Source: Vreelandella nigrificans (GTDB taxonomy: Bacteria; Pseudomonadota; Gammaproteobacteria; Pseudomonadales; Halomonadaceae). Taken from it: a DNA stretch of 64,000 nt. The notes below the pieces were generated by a model that ran no database searches, had not been told where the DNA came from, and saw only the letters and a program-made list of their open reading frames with translations. The stretch spans positions 233,545-297,544 of the forward strand of contig NZ_NWUX01000003.1 in NCBI RefSeq assembly GCF_002374315.1. Direction: 5' to 3'. The stretch's first letter is position 1; every line of letters starts with the position of its first letter. The translations under genes were made by a program, and so were the position numbers. Of the stretch, positions 1 to 10,164 are shown one piece after another.

Positions 1-209
1 GGTGCAATATTTGAAGCTACATAAAACTGCTTACCACGTGCATGGGCGTATTCGATACCACGGTGCAAATTGTCGACCTTGAAATCGTTATTACGCACAC
101 GCAGTGAATAGCGCGGCTGCCCTGCGTACACCGCATCCGCACCGTAGGCAAAGGCATAACGCATATTATTAAAGGTACCGGCAGGAGAAAGCAGTTCAGG
201 AGCTTGCAT
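1..209 (-). CDS. trhP: tRNA hydroxylation protein TrhP (YegQ, peptidase U32 family), N-terminal part
   Basis: Partial gene: only the first 69 or so codons are present and the rest lies left of the window. The N-terminus carries the motif PELLSPAGT followed by YAFAYGADAVYAG and RYSLRVRNN, which is the opening of the U32 family members YegQ/TrhP almost residue for residue. The family acts in prephenate-dependent 5-hydroxyuridine formation at the wobble position of tRNA (established for E. coli TrhP). The start ATG at 209 has only a weak Shine-Dalgarno-like GGTGA upstream. Identification is strong from the N-terminus, but the [4Fe-4S] and C-terminal regions cannot be seen. Confidence 0.88.
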   Translation of the reverse strand, partial: MQAPELLSPAGTFNNMRYAFAYGADAVYAGQPRYSLRVRNNDFKVDNLHRGIEYAHARGKQFYVASNIA

Positions 210-360
210 AAAGAGTCACCGTTCTCAGGACCATGGCACGCAGGGTGCTATGATGAAAGGGCTGGATTATAGCCAGCTCCAACACCCTGTCTTGCTCAAC
301 AGTCTACTTTGCTGACCCAGGTCAAAAAGTAACGGTAATAGGCCGTTGATGACACAATGA

Positions 361-394
361 AAACAAAGGCCTTTGGGTGCCAAAGACCTTTTAG
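361..394 (-). terminator. Rho-independent terminator after the DMT permease gene
   Basis: On the minus strand a 12-bp stem (arms 365-376 and 380-391, 3-nt loop, one G-U wobble) is followed by TTTGTTTT. The wobble pairs only on the minus strand (C opposite A on the plus strand), which supports a minus-strand terminator for the permease gene, with the repeat array lying in between. Confidence 0.8.
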
Positions 395-498
395 TAGCCA
401 AGAGACTCTTTAGTGACTAACAGAGCTTTTAGTGACTAACAGAACTTTTAGTGACAAAAACCTAGTGGTGACAAACACCTGTTAGTGAAAAGAGCGCT
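388..498 (-). repeat. Degenerate 17-19 nt tandem repeats after a stop codon
   Basis: Read on the minus strand, about six units aligned on CACTAA follow the permease stop codon. The two best copies are 19 nt long and differ at one position (core CACTAAAAG-TCTGTTAGT); flanking copies are 17-19 nt and more diverged. The array sits between the stop codon and the terminator. It has no spacers and is not a CRISPR. Comparable short arrays occur after several other genes in this window. Confidence 0.75.
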
Positions 499-1374
499 TT
501 AAGCGCTTGGACGCGTTTTCAGCGTTGTGCGGCGATCATGGTAGGCAATCGCCAAACCACTGCCCATAATCAGCGCGCTACCCACCCATACCCATACATC
601 AGGCAACTCTCCCCAGAACCACCAGCCTAGCAGTACTGCCCACAACATCGCCGTGTAATCAAACGGCGCGGCTATCGCCGCAGGTGCAAAGCGGAATGCC
701 AGTGTAATAAAAGCCGTTGCTCCAATACCTAAAACACCCGCGGCCAAAAACCCAAGCCAATGCCCAGGCTGCGGCGTCTGCCATACCCAGGGCAAGCTAA
801 TGGCTGTGATGATAAATGGCACTAACGTCATATAGAACACCATGGCCCATAGGTGCTCCCGGGCTCCATAGCGACGTGCCGTAATCATCATTAGTGCATA
901 GAAAAAGGCCGCCCCCAATAGCGTAAGTGTGCCTAGCTGGAACGCATCCCCACCAGGGCGTACAACAATCAGTACACCCACAAAACCTGCCAGGGAGGCA
1001 ATCAATACAGGTGGGTCGATCCGCTCACCAAGCAGCGGCACCGACAGCAACGTCACAAACAGCGGTGCCACAAACGCAATGGCAGTGGCTTCCGCTAGCG
1101 GCAGCAGCGTTAGCCCCCAGACGAAACACACCATCGTGGCAGTATAAATCAGCCCCCTTAAGAGGTGCACACGGGGACGTTTGGTGCGCAACTTGCGTAG
1201 CCCTCCCGCAAAATGGGCCAACAAAGCAATGAGCGGTAATGACACGAGCGTACGGAAAAAAATAATCTGCAGCGGCGAATGCACTTCGCCAAGCCACTTT
1301 GAAACAGCATCGCCAAGCGCTAGAAACAGCACACCTAAACACATACAGAGTATGCCTTTAAACGATGTTGTCAT
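499..1374 (-). CDS. EamA/DMT superfamily permease
   Basis: A 291-residue inner-membrane protein with about ten hydrophobic segments and two tandem EamA halves, typical of drug/metabolite transporters such as RhaT/YdcZ-like exporters. The first half contains an FFRTLVSLPL-type segment and the second an FDYTAMLWAVLLGW segment near the C-terminus, both common in EamA proteins. The start at 1374 is chosen because AGGAGG lies 6 nt upstream on the minus strand; an in-frame ATG ten codons earlier has no such site. The substrate cannot be inferred. The gene stands alone between terminators of its own and of the upstream gene. Confidence 0.85.
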   Translation of the reverse strand: MTTSFKGILCMCLGVLFLALGDAVSKWLGEVHSPLQIIFFRTLVSLPLIALLAHFAGGLRKLRTKRPRVHLLRGLIYTATMVCFVWGLTLLPLAEATAIAFVAPLFVTLLSVPLLGERIDPPVLIASLAGFVGVLIVVRPGGDAFQLGTLTLLGAAFFYALMMITARRYGAREHLWAMVFYMTLVPFIITAISLPWVWQTPQPGHWLGFLAAGVLGIGATAFITLAFRFAPAAIAAPFDYTAMLWAVLLGWWFWGELPDVWVWVGSALIMGSGLAIAYHDRRTTLKTRPSA

Positions 1375-1416
1375 GCTTTCCTCCTGTTGGTCTCGAAGTG
1401 GCAATACCGTTAGATA

Positions 1417-1453
1417 TAAAAAACCCCGCCAATGAGGTGAGGCATTGGCGGGG
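1417..1453 (-). terminator. Rho-independent terminator after dacA-like gene
   Basis: Perfect 11-bp GC-rich stem CCCCGCCAATG / CATTGGCGGGG (1424-1434 and 1443-1453) with an 8-nt loop, followed on the minus strand by a run of six T. It lies between the carboxypeptidase stop and the permease start, insulating the two genes. Confidence 0.92.
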
Positions 1454-1472
1454 TAAGTAAACCTGGTAGCAG

Positions 1473-2915
1473 TTACAAGCTTGCGTTAACTACCATACAG
1501 TCCATCCCCTGAGCCTGTAGCGTCTGGCAGGCCTGCCTGGCTCGCCCTTCATCCAGAGCCACTACCCGGGCTCGGAATACCGGCGTTTGACCTTCCAAAG
1601 TATCCACTGCTACGCGACCACCCATATTATTGGGTAACCTTTGGGCAGCTTGTTGGGCTAATTGCTCGGCATGTGCAGCCTGACTGAAAGCCCCCACTTG
1701 AATCCCCCAGTTACCACCAGGCGCTTGCGCTGAGGGGGTAGCCTGTGACGAAGCAACTATGCGTTCCCGTTCAACAACTTCCTGCAGCGGGTCTTTTTCC
1801 ACGGGAGCAGCCTGGGCACGTAAAAGCTGCTGTTCGACGGCTGCCGCCGCCGTGGAGCTACCTTGAGAGATAGCAGGTGTCTGCGAAGCTGCGGTCCACG
1901 TAGCTGTTGCCCGCTCCGGTGTTGCCCGAGCAGTTGTTGCCCGAGCTGTTGCGTCCACACTGGCCATCATCGGACGGCTAGGTGTGTGCTGTTGCGGCTG
2001 AGTAGGCATCGGCTGGGCAGAGCCAGAGAACCCCATAAATTCACGCGAGAAATTAGTGCTGGCCAGCCACGTTCGCTGATCGCGCAGCGCTGCACGAGCA
2101 AAACCACGATCTAGCAGGTTCGCCATATGGGTATCACGCGATGCGCCAGTAAAGCCACCCATTACAATACTTACCAAGCGCCGATTACCATGAACGGCGG
2201 TGGTTGCCACATTGAAGCCCGAAGCACGGATAAAACCTGTTTTTAGGCCATCTGCACCGGGGTAGTTGCGTACCAAACGGTTATGGCTGGTATGGCGAGT
2301 TCCCCGATAGGTAAACTCTTGGAGGCCGAAGTAGTGGTAATACTGGGGGAAGTCCTGCATAACCCGTACTGATAACCTCAGCATATCCCGTGCTGTGGTT
2401 ATCTGCTGATCATCTGGTAAACCAGAGGCATTACGAAACGTAGTAGAGTTCATGCCCAGTTCGCGTGCTTTAGCGGTCATTAAGTGGGCAAAACCCTGCT
2501 CACTACCACCTAACGCTTCAGCCACCACTACTGCAACATCGTTGGCTGAACGCACTGCCAACGCCCGAATCGCCGTATCAACGGGGATGGAACTGCCTGC
2601 AGATAGCCATAGCTTGGTCGCTGGCATAGCCGCGGCCTGTGCTGAAACAGGTAGCGCTTGATTTATACTTAGCTCGCCTTTCTCAAGCGCTTCAAAGGTA
2701 AGATAAAGTGTCATCATCTTAGTAAGCGATGCCGGATAACGTGGCTCATCCGCATTTTCTGCGTATAGCACTTCACCGTTTTCCAGATCAACGACAATGC
2801 CAGCATAGCGCGGATTGGCCTGGGCCTGGCTGACAGTTCCCAGCACTAATAAAGAAAGCGTAAGCGGCAGCCACCAACGCGCTATTGCTCTTGCATACAT
2901 TCCCGTTGTGGCCAT
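1473..2915 (-). CDS. D-alanyl-D-alanine carboxypeptidase (S11) with C-terminal SPOR domain
   Basis: A 480-residue periplasmic penicillin-binding protein. It has a signal peptide (hydrophobic stretch about residues 13-30, AQA-N cleavage site near 33). All three active-site motifs of S11 peptidases are present: SLTK at 63-66 (nucleophile S63), SAN at 123-125 and KTG at 225-227. It should trim the terminal D-Ala from peptidoglycan pentapeptides. A long Ala/Thr/Gln-rich linker (about 295-390) leads to a SPOR domain (about 395-475, beginning NWGIQVGAF) of the type that binds denuded glycan at division septa, so septal targeting is likely. The second part resembles DacD/DacA-type enzymes of halomonads and rhizobia rather than E. 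coli DacA, which lacks SPOR. GGGGG lies 5 nt before the chosen ATG. Confidence 0.9.
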   Translation of the reverse strand: MATTGMYARAIARWWLPLTLSLLVLGTVSQAQANPRYAGIVVDLENGEVLYAENADEPRYPASLTKMMTLYLTFEALEKGELSINQALPVSAQAAAMPATKLWLSAGSSIPVDTAIRALAVRSANDVAVVVAEALGGSEQGFAHLMTAKARELGMNSTTFRNASGLPDDQQITTARDMLRLSVRVMQDFPQYYHYFGLQEFTYRGTRHTSHNRLVRNYPGADGLKTGFIRASGFNVATTAVHGNRRLVSIVMGGFTGASRDTHMANLLDRGFARAALRDQRTWLASTNFSREFMGFSGSAQPMPTQPQQHTPSRPMMASVDATARATTARATPERATATWTAASQTPAISQGSSTAAAAVEQQLLRAQAAPVEKDPLQEVVERERIVASSQATPSAQAPGGNWGIQVGAFSQAAHAEQLAQQAAQRLPNNMGGRVAVDTLEGQTPVFRARVVALDEGRARQACQTLQAQGMDCMVVNASL

Positions 2916-3056
2916 ACATGCCCCCGCTCAATCAACGTATGTTAAATACTCAATGATAGCCAGTTCGCCAGAAATAACCGTACCAGACTAGCACGGTTGC
3001 TTAGCAAAATACTGTCTGCTAAAGAGTATATAGGTTAAGAACAAACAGATAGACAT

Positions 3057-3086
3057 AAAAAAACCGACCCCGCAGGGTCGGTTTTC
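3057..3086 (-). terminator. Terminator of the alpha operon (after rplQ)
   Basis: Stem AACCGACCC / GGGTCGGTT with a short CGCA loop, flanked by A and T runs on both sides, followed on the minus strand by eight consecutive T. It closes the alpha operon 30 nt after the rplQ stop. Confidence 0.9.
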
Positions 3087-3113
3087 ATTTTTCTTGAAGA
3101 AGAGCGCAGGATA

Positions 3114-3500
3114 TTACTCTGCAACCGCTTCTTCTTCAGCAACCGGGCGGTCAACTAGCTCAACGTACGCCATAGGTGCGTTGTCGCCGGTGCGGAAACC
3201 GCACTTGAGAATACGGATGTAACCACCCGGACGCTCGGCGTAACGCGGACCCAGCTCGTTGAACAGTTTGCCGACGGCTTCTTTAGAGCGCGTACGAGCA
3301 AATGCCAGACGGCGGTTTGCAACGCTATCCTGCTTGGCTAAGGTGATCAGCGGCTCGATAACGCGACGCAGTTCCTTGGCCTTAGGCAGGGTTGTCTTGA
3401 TGACTTCATGTTCGACCAGCGAGACAGACATGTTCTTAAACATGGCCTGACGATGCGAGCTGGTACGATTCAGATGACGACCACTCTTACGATGACGCAT
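3114..3500 (-). CDS. rplQ: 50S ribosomal protein L17
   Basis: A 128-residue L17 with the family opening [17 protein letters not shown] and the conserved [17 protein letters not shown] segment. L17 is a large-subunit protein near the exit tunnel. It is the last gene of the alpha operon, 39 nt after rpoA, with AGGAA 8 nt before the ATG. The acidic C-terminal tail (VAEEEAVAE) fits a halophile. Confidence 0.98.
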   Translation of the reverse strand: MRHRKSGRHLNRTSSHRQAMFKNMSVSLVEHEVIKTTLPKAKELRRVIEPLITLAKQDSVANRRLAFARTRSKEAVGKLFNELGPRYAERPGGYIRILKCGFRTGDNAPMAYVELVDRPVAEEEAVAE

Positions 3501-3539
3501 GGTTGTAATTCCTTACCAAACTGGGACTCAAGTCGACGC

Positions 3540-4535
3540 TTACGCGGAGGCTTTGTCGTCCTTCAGGCTAGCGGGTGGCCAATTTTCCAACCGCATACCG
3601 AGGGACAGGCCGCGCGCCGCCAATACATCTTTGATTTCATTCAAAGACTTTTTACCGAGGTTCGGAGTCTTCAACAGCTCAACTTCTGTGCGCTGAATCA
3701 GATCACCGATGTAATAAATATTCTCGGCTTTTAGGCAGTTAGCGCTACGAACGGTCAACTCAAGATCGTCTACGGGGCGCAATAGGATAGGATCAACATG
3801 ATCCTCTTCCTCTTCGACTTCCTGCTCTTTGTCAGCTTCCAGGTCGACGAAGGCGGCCAGCTGCTCTTGCAGAATGGTCGCACTGCGACGGATAGCCTCT
3901 TCCGGATCCAGAGTACCGTCGGTTTCCAGGTCGATAATCAATTTATCGAGATCGGTGCGCTGCTCAACACGAGCGGCCTCAACCGAGTAGGAAACGCGGC
4001 GGACAGGGCTGAAGGTAGCATCCAGCTGCAGGCGGCCAATTGCACGCGTCTCTTCATCAGAGCCACGGGCGTCAGCCGGTTCGTAACCACGACCCAGCGC
4101 GACCTTAAGCTGAATTTTCAGCTCGGCACCTTCATTGACATGCGCAATGATGTGGTCCGGGTTGACGATTTCGACGCTATGATCAAGCGCAATGTCGCCA
4201 GCGGTGACGACGGCTGGGCCCTGCTTGTTCAGCGAGAGCACCGCCTCATCGCGGCTGTGCATCTTGATCGCAACATCTTTCAAGTTCAGGAGGATTTCGA
4301 TGACATCTTCCTGCACCCCTTCGAGCGCACTATATTCGTGCTCTACACCGGCAATTTCAGCCTCTACCACGGCAGCGCCGGGCATGGACGAAAGCAGAAT
4401 GCGACGGAGTGCATTCCCCAGGGTGTGACCAAAGCCGCGCTCGAACGGTTCGAGAACGATTTTGGCATGATGTGCGCTGATTTCTTCGACCTTGATGTCG
4501 CGAGGGCGAAGAAACTCTGTCACTGAACGCTGCAT
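3540..4535 (-). CDS. rpoA: DNA-directed RNA polymerase subunit alpha
   Basis: A 331-residue RpoA. The N-terminal dimerisation domain (about 1-235) carries the [17 protein letters not shown] signature, and the C-terminal domain (about 250-325) contains the [11 protein letters not shown] and [14 protein letters not shown] helices that contact UP elements and activators. The inter-domain linker is strongly acidic (EQEVEEEED at about 236-244). It follows rpsD in the alpha operon, with AAGGTG 5 nt before the ATG. Confidence 0.98.
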   Translation of the reverse strand: MQRSVTEFLRPRDIKVEEISAHHAKIVLEPFERGFGHTLGNALRRILLSSMPGAAVVEAEIAGVEHEYSALEGVQEDVIEILLNLKDVAIKMHSRDEAVLSLNKQGPAVVTAGDIALDHSVEIVNPDHIIAHVNEGAELKIQLKVALGRGYEPADARGSDEETRAIGRLQLDATFSPVRRVSYSVEAARVEQRTDLDKLIIDLETDGTLDPEEAIRRSATILQEQLAAFVDLEADKEQEVEEEEDHVDPILLRPVDDLELTVRSANCLKAENIYYIGDLIQRTEVELLKTPNLGKKSLNEIKDVLAARGLSLGMRLENWPPASLKDDKASA

Positions 4536-4663
4536 ATGAACACCTTTCTTCAGGCTGCCAAACGGATACTGAGTACTCTAAAGCACAATACTCAAGAGCA
4601 TCTGGGCGGTTAGCTTTGCTATCCCGCCCAGGCCTCAAGAAGCAGAAATATGAAACAAACTGC

Positions 4664-5284
4664 TTACTTGGAGTACAGCTCGACGATCAGGTTTTCGTTG
4701 ATGTCGGCAGTCAGGTCACCGCGTTCAGGCAGAGCCTTGAAAGTGCCTTCCATCTTCTTGGCGTCGATTTCGATCCAAGCGATGTCGCCACGGTTGGCCG
4801 CAATGGTCAACGCGTTTTGAATACGGGCTTGGTTTTTCGCCTTCTCGCGAATGGATACAACGTCACCCGGCTTCACTTGGTAGGAAGCTACGTTAACGGT
4901 GCGGCCGTTCACGGAAATCGCCTTGTGGCTGACCAGCTGACGCGCTTCAGAGCGAGTCGAGCCGAAGCCCATGCGGTAGACGACGTTATCCAGTCGGGAT
5001 TCGAGCAACTGCAGCAATACTTCACCAGTCGCACCTTTCAGGCGAGCGGCTTCTTTGTAGTAGTTGCGGAACTGCTTTTCGAGTACGCCATACATACGAC
5101 GTACTTTCTGCTTCTCGCGAAGCTGCAAGCCGTAGTCGGAAAGACGCTGACGACGCTGGCCGTGTACACCCGGGATTTGCTCGGATTTACACTTTTTCTC
5201 GAAGGGAGTCACACCGCTCTTCAAAAAGAGGTCTGTGCCTTCACGACGAGACAGTTTGCACTTCGGTCCAATATAACGAGCCAT
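4664..5284 (-). CDS. rpsD: 30S ribosomal protein S4
   Basis: A 206-residue S4, starting [16 protein letters not shown], with the central S4 RNA-binding domain ([17 protein letters not shown], about 90-150). It is a primary 16S rRNA binder and, in E. coli, the translational repressor of the alpha operon. It carries no zinc-binding cysteine cluster. The ATG is preceded by AAGGAG and lies 12 nt after the rpsK stop. Confidence 0.98.
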   Translation of the reverse strand: MARYIGPKCKLSRREGTDLFLKSGVTPFEKKCKSEQIPGVHGQRRQRLSDYGLQLREKQKVRRMYGVLEKQFRNYYKEAARLKGATGEVLLQLLESRLDNVVYRMGFGSTRSEARQLVSHKAISVNGRTVNVASYQVKPGDVVSIREKAKNQARIQNALTIAANRGDIAWIEIDAKKMEGTFKALPERGDLTADINENLIVELYSK

Positions 5285-5296
5285 GAATCTGTCTCC

Positions 5297-5683
5297 TTAA
5301 ACGCGGCGTTTCTTAGGCGGACGGCAGCCATTATGGGGAATGGGCGTCGCGTCTGTGATGCTTTGCACGCGGAAGCCGGCGGCGTTCAGTGCACGCACGG
5401 CGGATTCACGGCCGGGACCGGGGCCCTTGACCAGCACGTCTACGTTTTTCACACCATACTCGGCTGCAGCAGTTGCTGCACGCTCACTTGCCACTTGAGC
5501 AGCGAACGGGGTGCTCTTGCGAGAACCACGAAAACCCGAACCACCGGCTGTCGCCCAAGAAAGAGCGTTGCCCTGGCGGTCTGTGATCGTCACGATCGTG
5601 TTGTTAAAAGAGGCATGGATGTGCGCTACGGCGTCCACTACCTGCTTTTTAACCTTTTTACGGTTACTACGCGGGTTAGCCAT
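5297..5683 (-). CDS. rpsK: 30S ribosomal protein S11
   Basis: A 128-residue S11 of the small-subunit platform. It ends in the typical [15 protein letters not shown] tail and contains [19 protein letters not shown]. Second gene of the alpha operon, between rpsM and rpsD. Confidence 0.98.
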   Translation of the reverse strand: MANPRSNRKKVKKQVVDAVAHIHASFNNTIVTITDRQGNALSWATAGGSGFRGSRKSTPFAAQVASERAATAAAEYGVKNVDVLVKGPGPGRESAVRALNAAGFRVQSITDATPIPHNGCRPPKKRRV

Positions 5684-5722
5684 GTTGATGTCTATTCCTG
5701 TCTTTACGCCAGAACGTGCGTG

Positions 5723-6079
5723 TTATTTGCGGATCGGCTTACGCGGGCCCTTACGGGTACGCGCGTTAGTCTTAGTCCGCTGACCACGCAGCGGAAGACT
5801 ACGACGATGACGCAGACCACGGTAGCAGCCTAAGTCCATGAGACGCTTAATGTTAAGCGTGACATCACGACGAAGGTCGCCTTCTACGGTGTACTTACCA
5901 ACTTCAGAACGCAGGGTATCCAGCTCATCGCTAGACAGATCCTGGATCTTGGTAGTCGGCGCGATACCGGCAGCAGCACATAGGTGCTGAGCGCGAGTAC
6001 GGCCAATCCCGAAGATATAGGTCAGCGAGATCGCCGCATGCTTGTTGTCCGGGATATTGACGCCTGCAATACGGGCCAT
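5723..6079 (-). CDS. rpsM: 30S ribosomal protein S13
   Basis: A 118-residue S13 (start [15 protein letters not shown]) with the [21 protein letters not shown] tail that contacts tRNA and bridges to the 50S head. First gene of the alpha operon; its upstream spacer contains a strong hairpin, possibly the S4-responsive leader. Confidence 0.98.
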   Translation of the reverse strand: MARIAGVNIPDNKHAAISLTYIFGIGRTRAQHLCAAAGIAPTTKIQDLSSDELDTLRSEVGKYTVEGDLRRDVTLNIKRLMDLGCYRGLRHRRSLPLRGQRTKTNARTRKGPRKPIRK

Positions 6080-6203
6080 CAGCTTACTCCGAAATTTGAG
6101 CGGCTTGCTCGTTTATTCATCTACAAAAGGCGCAACAGCATACCCCTTTATAAGCCCTAAGGCAAGGGGTATGCCAGCACCCGCTAAAAACAACCCAGAG
6201 GAA
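6080..6203 (-). promoter_or_regulatory. Candidate alpha-operon leader (S4 autoregulation) with hairpin
   Basis: The 124-nt spacer between rpmJ and rpsM contains an 11-bp perfect stem GCATACCCCTT / AAGGGGTATGC (6138-6148 and 6164-6174) with a 15-nt loop and no T-run, so it is not an obvious terminator. In E. coli the equivalent mRNA region folds into a pseudoknot bound by S4. Position and stem are suggestive, but I could not establish a pseudoknot by eye. Confidence 0.45.
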
Positions 6204-6317
6204 TTAACCCTGGCGCTGTTTGTGCCGTGGCTCGCTGCAGATGACGCGGACAGCGCCATTGCGACGAATGATCTTGCAGTTACGGCACATCTTCTTTACG
6301 GAAGCTCGAACTTTCAT
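6204..6317 (-). CDS. rpmJ: 50S ribosomal protein L36
   Basis: A 37-residue protein: starts [15 protein letters not shown] and ends PRHKQRQG. The C11/C14/C27/H32 pattern is the zinc ribbon of the C+ form of L36. It lies between secY and rpsM in its usual spc-operon position. Confidence 0.97.
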   Translation of the reverse strand: MKVRASVKKMCRNCKIIRRNGAVRVICSEPRHKQRQG

Positions 6318-6368
6318 CGTTCTTTCTCCAAAAACGGCTCGCGGCGCGCCAATAAATTGGGCAGCGCC

Positions 6369-7700
6369 TTAGCGCATAATGCCGCCGCTACCGTAGCCTT
6401 TCAGGTTGGACTTCTTCATCACTGAGTCATACTGATGCGACATGAGATGCGACTGCACCTGAGCCATGAAGTCCATGATGACCACTACCACGATCAGAAG
6501 CGACGTACCGCCAAAGAAGAACGGAACGTTCCATGCAACGATCAGGAACTGGGGCATCAGGGAAACCGCAGTGATATACAAGGCACCGAACAGGGTCAGA
6601 CGTGTCATAACCTTGTCGATATAGCGAGCGGTCTGCTCGCCGGGGCGAATGCCCGGCAGGAAAGCGCCTGACTTTTTAAGATTGTCAGCCACATCCTTGG
6701 GGTTGAAGACCAGCGCTGTGTAAAAGAAGCAGAAGAATACCACCGCCGCGCCAAAAAGCAAGATGTAAAGCGGTTGACCTGGGCCTAATGCCTGAGATGC
6801 ACGCTGCAACCACTCCATACCTTCACCGGCACCCACCCACTGACCAATAGAGGCCGGAAAGAGTAGAATACTGGAGGCAAAGATCGCCGGAATAACGCCG
6901 GCCATATTAACCTTCAAAGGCAGGTAGCTACTTTGCCCTGCATACATCTTATTGCCCACTTGGCGCCGAGGATAGTTCACTTTGAGGCGGCGTTGGCCAC
7001 GCTCAATGAAGACTACAAAGGCGACAGTCGCAATACCTAACACTGACAGCGCTAACAGCGGAAGAACATTCCAGGCCCCTTCGTTACGAGCAAGCTCAAA
7101 CGCTTGCCCCACGGCACTGGGCAGCCCAGCGACGATCCCCGCGAAGATTAGCAACGAAATACCATTGCCAATGCCCTTCTCGGTGATCTGCTCACCTAGC
7201 CACATCATAAACACCGCACCAGACACAAAGGTGATGATAGCGGTGAAATAGAAGCTGAAGTCAGCGCTGTACGCGATGCCTTGGCTAGCCAGACCGACGG
7301 ACATGCCGGTAGCCTGGACAAACGCCAGTAACACCGTGCCGTAGCGGGTGTACTGGCTGATCTTGCGGCGGCCGGCCTCGCCCTCTTTCTTGAGCTGTTC
7401 AAGATGAGGGGAGACCGCAGTCATGAGCTGCATGATAATCGACGCCGAAATATAGGGCATGATACCCAGGGCGAGGACACTCATACGCTCCAGGGCGCCA
7501 CCCGAGAACATGTTAAACATGCCCAGGATGGTGCCCTGTTGCTCCCTAAACAAGGCAGCAAGCTGGTCAGGATTGATACCGGGAACGGGAATGTGGGCAC
7601 CAATACGGTACACCACGATGGCGAGGAGCACGAAGCGCAAACGCGCCCACAGTTCACTCAGACCGCTGCCCATCGCCGGCATATTTCCTGACTTGGCCAT
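6369..7700 (-). CDS. secY: Protein translocase subunit SecY
   Basis: A 443-residue, ten-TM channel subunit of the SecYEG translocon. It contains the SecY signatures [15 protein letters not shown] and the conserved [12 protein letters not shown] and [13 protein letters not shown] segments. The ATG directly abuts the rplO stop codon (TAAATG), so translation is likely coupled. Its partner SecE is encoded at 33702-34085. Confidence 0.98.
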   Translation of the reverse strand: MAKSGNMPAMGSGLSELWARLRFVLLAIVVYRIGAHIPVPGINPDQLAALFREQQGTILGMFNMFSGGALERMSVLALGIMPYISASIIMQLMTAVSPHLEQLKKEGEAGRRKISQYTRYGTVLLAFVQATGMSVGLASQGIAYSADFSFYFTAIITFVSGAVFMMWLGEQITEKGIGNGISLLIFAGIVAGLPSAVGQAFELARNEGAWNVLPLLALSVLGIATVAFVVFIERGQRRLKVNYPRRQVGNKMYAGQSSYLPLKVNMAGVIPAIFASSILLFPASIGQWVGAGEGMEWLQRASQALGPGQPLYILLFGAAVVFFCFFYTALVFNPKDVADNLKKSGAFLPGIRPGEQTARYIDKVMTRLTLFGALYITAVSLMPQFLIVAWNVPFFFGGTSLLIVVVVIMDFMAQVQSHLMSHQYDSVMKKSNLKGYGSGGIMR

Positions 7701-8135
7701 TTAGTCCTCTACCTTGCCGCCGGCGGCTTCGATCGCTTCACGGGCACCTTTGGTGACCTTGATTCCACGAACGGTAACCGCCTTGTTCAGTTCGCCAGAA
7801 AGGATGATCTTCGCGTGAAGCGTTGCATCCTTCAGCACGTTGGCTTGCTTCAAGGTTTCCATAGTGACTTCGTCACCGGCAACTTTAGCAAGCTCGGCCA
7901 GACGTACTTCTTCAGATACCAGCGATTTAGCGGACGTAAAGCCGAATTTCGGCAAACGGCGCTGCAGCGGCATCTGACCGCCTTCGAAACCAGGCTTGAC
8001 GCTGCCGCCACTGCGTGATTTCTGACCTTTGTGACCACGGCCACCGGTCTTACCAAGACCGGAGCCGATACCACGACCAACGCGCTTTTCAGCGTGCTTG
8101 GAGCCCGGTGCCGGGCTCAGGGTATTGAGTTTCAT
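7701..8135 (-). CDS. rplO: 50S ribosomal protein L15
   Basis: A 144-residue L15 with the Gly/Arg/Lys-rich N-terminal extension ([21 protein letters not shown]) that threads into 23S rRNA. Sits between rpmD (3-nt gap) and secY (no gap) in the spc operon. Confidence 0.98.
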   Translation of the reverse strand: MKLNTLSPAPGSKHAEKRVGRGIGSGLGKTGGRGHKGQKSRSGGSVKPGFEGGQMPLQRRLPKFGFTSAKSLVSEEVRLAELAKVAGDEVTMETLKQANVLKDATLHAKIILSGELNKAVTVRGIKVTKGAREAIEAAGGKVED

Positions 8136-8138
8136 GGA

Positions 8139-8321
8139 TTACTCTCCCTCAACGCGCACAAGGTAATTTACCTTGTGGATCATGCCGCGTACGGCAGGGG
8201 TGTCTTCCAGTTCAACCGTATGACCGATGCGACGCAGACCCAGGCCTTTCATAGTAGCCTTGTGCTTGGGCAAAACGCCGATGGTGCTGCGGATCTGGGT
8301 AACCTTGATCGTTGCTGCCAT
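8139..8321 (-). CDS. rpmD: 50S ribosomal protein L30
   Basis: A 60-residue L30 with the typical [29 protein letters not shown] core. Short form as in other Gammaproteobacteria. Follows rpsE by 6 nt in the spc operon. Confidence 0.97.
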   Translation of the reverse strand: MAATIKVTQIRSTIGVLPKHKATMKGLGLRRIGHTVELEDTPAVRGMIHKVNYLVRVEGE

Positions 8322-8327
8322 GGTGCC

Positions 8328-8828
8328 TTACCCCGTGATCGCTTCGACAGACAGACCGCGCTTAGCGGCGATGTCTTCCGGTGCTTGCATGGCAGAGAGA
8401 CCTTTAACAGTCGCTCGAACCACGTTAACCGGGTTGGTGGAACCGTAGCACTTGGCCAGTACATCGTGGACACCAGCAAGCTCTAGTACAGAGCGCATAG
8501 CACCACCAGCGATGATTCCGGTACCCTCGGAAGCCGGCTGCATGTAGACCTTAGAAGCACCATGACGTGCTTTCACCGGATACTGCAGCGTATGGCCAGC
8601 AAGGTTCACCTTGACCATGTTGCGACGAGCTTGGTCCATCGCTTTTTGAATCGCGACAGGCACTTCACGCGCCTTGCCACGACCAAAACCGACACGACCT
8701 TTACCATCACCAACGACGGTCAGCGCGGTGAAGCCGAAAATACGACCACCTTTGACCACCTTGGCGACGCGGTTAACCTGCACTAACTTCTCTTGCAGAT
8801 CACCGCTTTGCTGTTCGTTCTTCGCCAT
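8328..8828 (-). CDS. rpsE: 30S ribosomal protein S5
   Basis: A 166-residue S5 with the double-stranded-RNA-binding N-terminal domain ([29 protein letters not shown]) and the S5-2 fold at the C-terminus. S5 works with S4 and S12 in decoding fidelity. It lies between rplR and rpmD. Confidence 0.98.
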   Translation of the reverse strand: MAKNEQQSGDLQEKLVQVNRVAKVVKGGRIFGFTALTVVGDGKGRVGFGRGKAREVPVAIQKAMDQARRNMVKVNLAGHTLQYPVKARHGASKVYMQPASEGTGIIAGGAMRSVLELAGVHDVLAKCYGSTNPVNVVRATVKGLSAMQAPEDIAAKRGLSVEAITG

Positions 8829-8839
8829 CGTAAAACCCT

Positions 8840-9190
8840 TTAGAATTCCAGGCCGCCTTCACGAGCGGCGTCGGCCAGAGCCTTGACGCGACCGTGATAC
8901 TTAAAGCCAGCACGGTCGAAGGCCACCTGGGTGATGCCTGCTTCTTTAGCGCGCTCAGCAATCAGAGCACCGACCTTAGAGGCCGCGTCTGAGTTACCGG
9001 TCGCACCCTCGCGCAGTGCTTTGTCCAGCGTGGAAGCGCTGGCCAACACTTTGCCACCATCCGGCGAGATAATCTGCGCATAGATGTGACGCGGGGTACG
9101 GTTGACGCACAGGCGATACACGCCCAGCTCGCGGATCTTGGCGCGAGCGCGGCGGGCACGACGGAGACGAGATTCTTTCTTCGCGTTCAT
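8840..9190 (-). CDS. rplR: 50S ribosomal protein L18
   Basis: A 116-residue L18, a 5S rRNA-binding protein of the central protuberance. It shows the conserved [16 protein letters not shown] and [25 protein letters not shown] segments. Spc operon, 9 nt after rplF. Confidence 0.98.
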   Translation of the reverse strand: MNAKKESRLRRARRARAKIRELGVYRLCVNRTPRHIYAQIISPDGGKVLASASTLDKALREGATGNSDAASKVGALIAERAKEAGITQVAFDRAGFKYHGRVKALADAAREGGLEF

Positions 9191-9199
9191 AACCCTGCC

Positions 9200-9730
9200 T
9201 TACTTCTTCTTGGCTTCTTTGCGACGCACCTGCTCGTCGGCGTACCGAACACCCTTGCCTTTGTACGGCTCAGGCGGACGGAAGGCGCGGATTTCCGCGG
9301 CGCACTGGCCGAGCATCTGCTTGTCCGCGCTTTTCAGCACGATCACGGTGTTTTTCGGCGTTTCCGCTGATACACCCTTAGGCAGTTCATAGTCGACCGG
9401 GTGCGAGAAGCCCAGTGAAAGATTGAGCGTCTGGCCCTTTGCTTGGGCACGATAACCGACGCCTACAATTTCGAGAGTTTTTGTGAAACCCTCGGATACG
9501 CCCGTTACCAGGTTCTGAACCAAGGCGCGGGTAGTACCGGCCATTGCCCAGCTCTTGGCAGACTCACTCGGGGCGAAGGTCAGCTGACCATCTTCTTGAC
9601 CAATCACCACATCTTGGTGAATGGCGAGAGACAGTGTGCCCTGGCCGCCTTTGGCGGTCAGCTGGCCAGCGTCGATTTTGATCTCGACACCAGCAGGCAC
9701 TTTAACCGGATATTTCGCTATGCGGGACAT
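9200..9730 (-). CDS. rplF: 50S ribosomal protein L6
   Basis: A 176-residue L6 made of two related L6 folds. The signature [24 protein letters not shown] region closes the protein. AGGAGG lies 5 nt before the ATG, a strong ribosome-binding site. Confidence 0.98.
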   Translation of the reverse strand: MSRIAKYPVKVPAGVEIKIDAGQLTAKGGQGTLSLAIHQDVVIGQEDGQLTFAPSESAKSWAMAGTTRALVQNLVTGVSEGFTKTLEIVGVGYRAQAKGQTLNLSLGFSHPVDYELPKGVSAETPKNTVIVLKSADKQMLGQCAAEIRAFRPPEPYKGKGVRYADEQVRRKEAKKK

Positions 9731-9739
9731 TCCAGCCTC

Positions 9740-10132
9740 CTAGAATACGGTGCAGATGACTTCGCCACCGACGCCTGCTTGGCGCGCGGCACGATCGGTC
9801 ATGACACCATTAGAGGTGGTGACAATCGCGATACCCAGACCATCGGCGACCTTGGGCAGGTTGTCCTTGCCCATGTAACGACGCAGAGACGGCTTGGAAA
9901 CCCGCTGAATGTGCTCAATAACCGGCTTACCCTCAAAGTACTTGAGAGTAACGGTCAGCTCGGGTTTAACGCCTTCAGCCACCGTAAAGTCGGTAATGTA
10001 GCCTTCTTCCTTTAGCACTCGGGCCACTTCAACTTTCAGCTTGGAGGACGGCATAGTTGCCGTCTCCTTGGTGGCCATCTGCGCATTGCGGATACGGGTA
10101 AACATATCCGCCAGAGTGTCTTGCATGCTCAT
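9740..10132 (-). CDS. rpsH: 30S ribosomal protein S8
   Basis: A 130-residue S8 with the C-terminal [21 protein letters not shown] signature. In E. coli S8 represses the spc operon by binding near rplE; whether the site exists here was not determined. Located between rpsN and rplF. Confidence 0.98.
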   Translation of the reverse strand: MSMQDTLADMFTRIRNAQMATKETATMPSSKLKVEVARVLKEEGYITDFTVAEGVKPELTVTLKYFEGKPVIEHIQRVSKPSLRRYMGKDNLPKVADGLGIAIVTTSNGVMTDRAARQAGVGGEVICTVF

Positions 10133-10164
10133 TTAATGTGCGCTCCTGATGATTCTACGTGGCG

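Noticed and set aside
388..498. Possible CRISPR array
   Set aside because: Units are contiguous and degenerate with no unique spacers; it is a tandem repeat.
4616..5833. Long plus-strand open frame across rpsD-rpsK-rpsM
   Set aside because: It is antisense to three highly conserved ribosomal genes and lacks a recognisable domain or ribosome-binding site; the composition reflects the opposite-strand coding.
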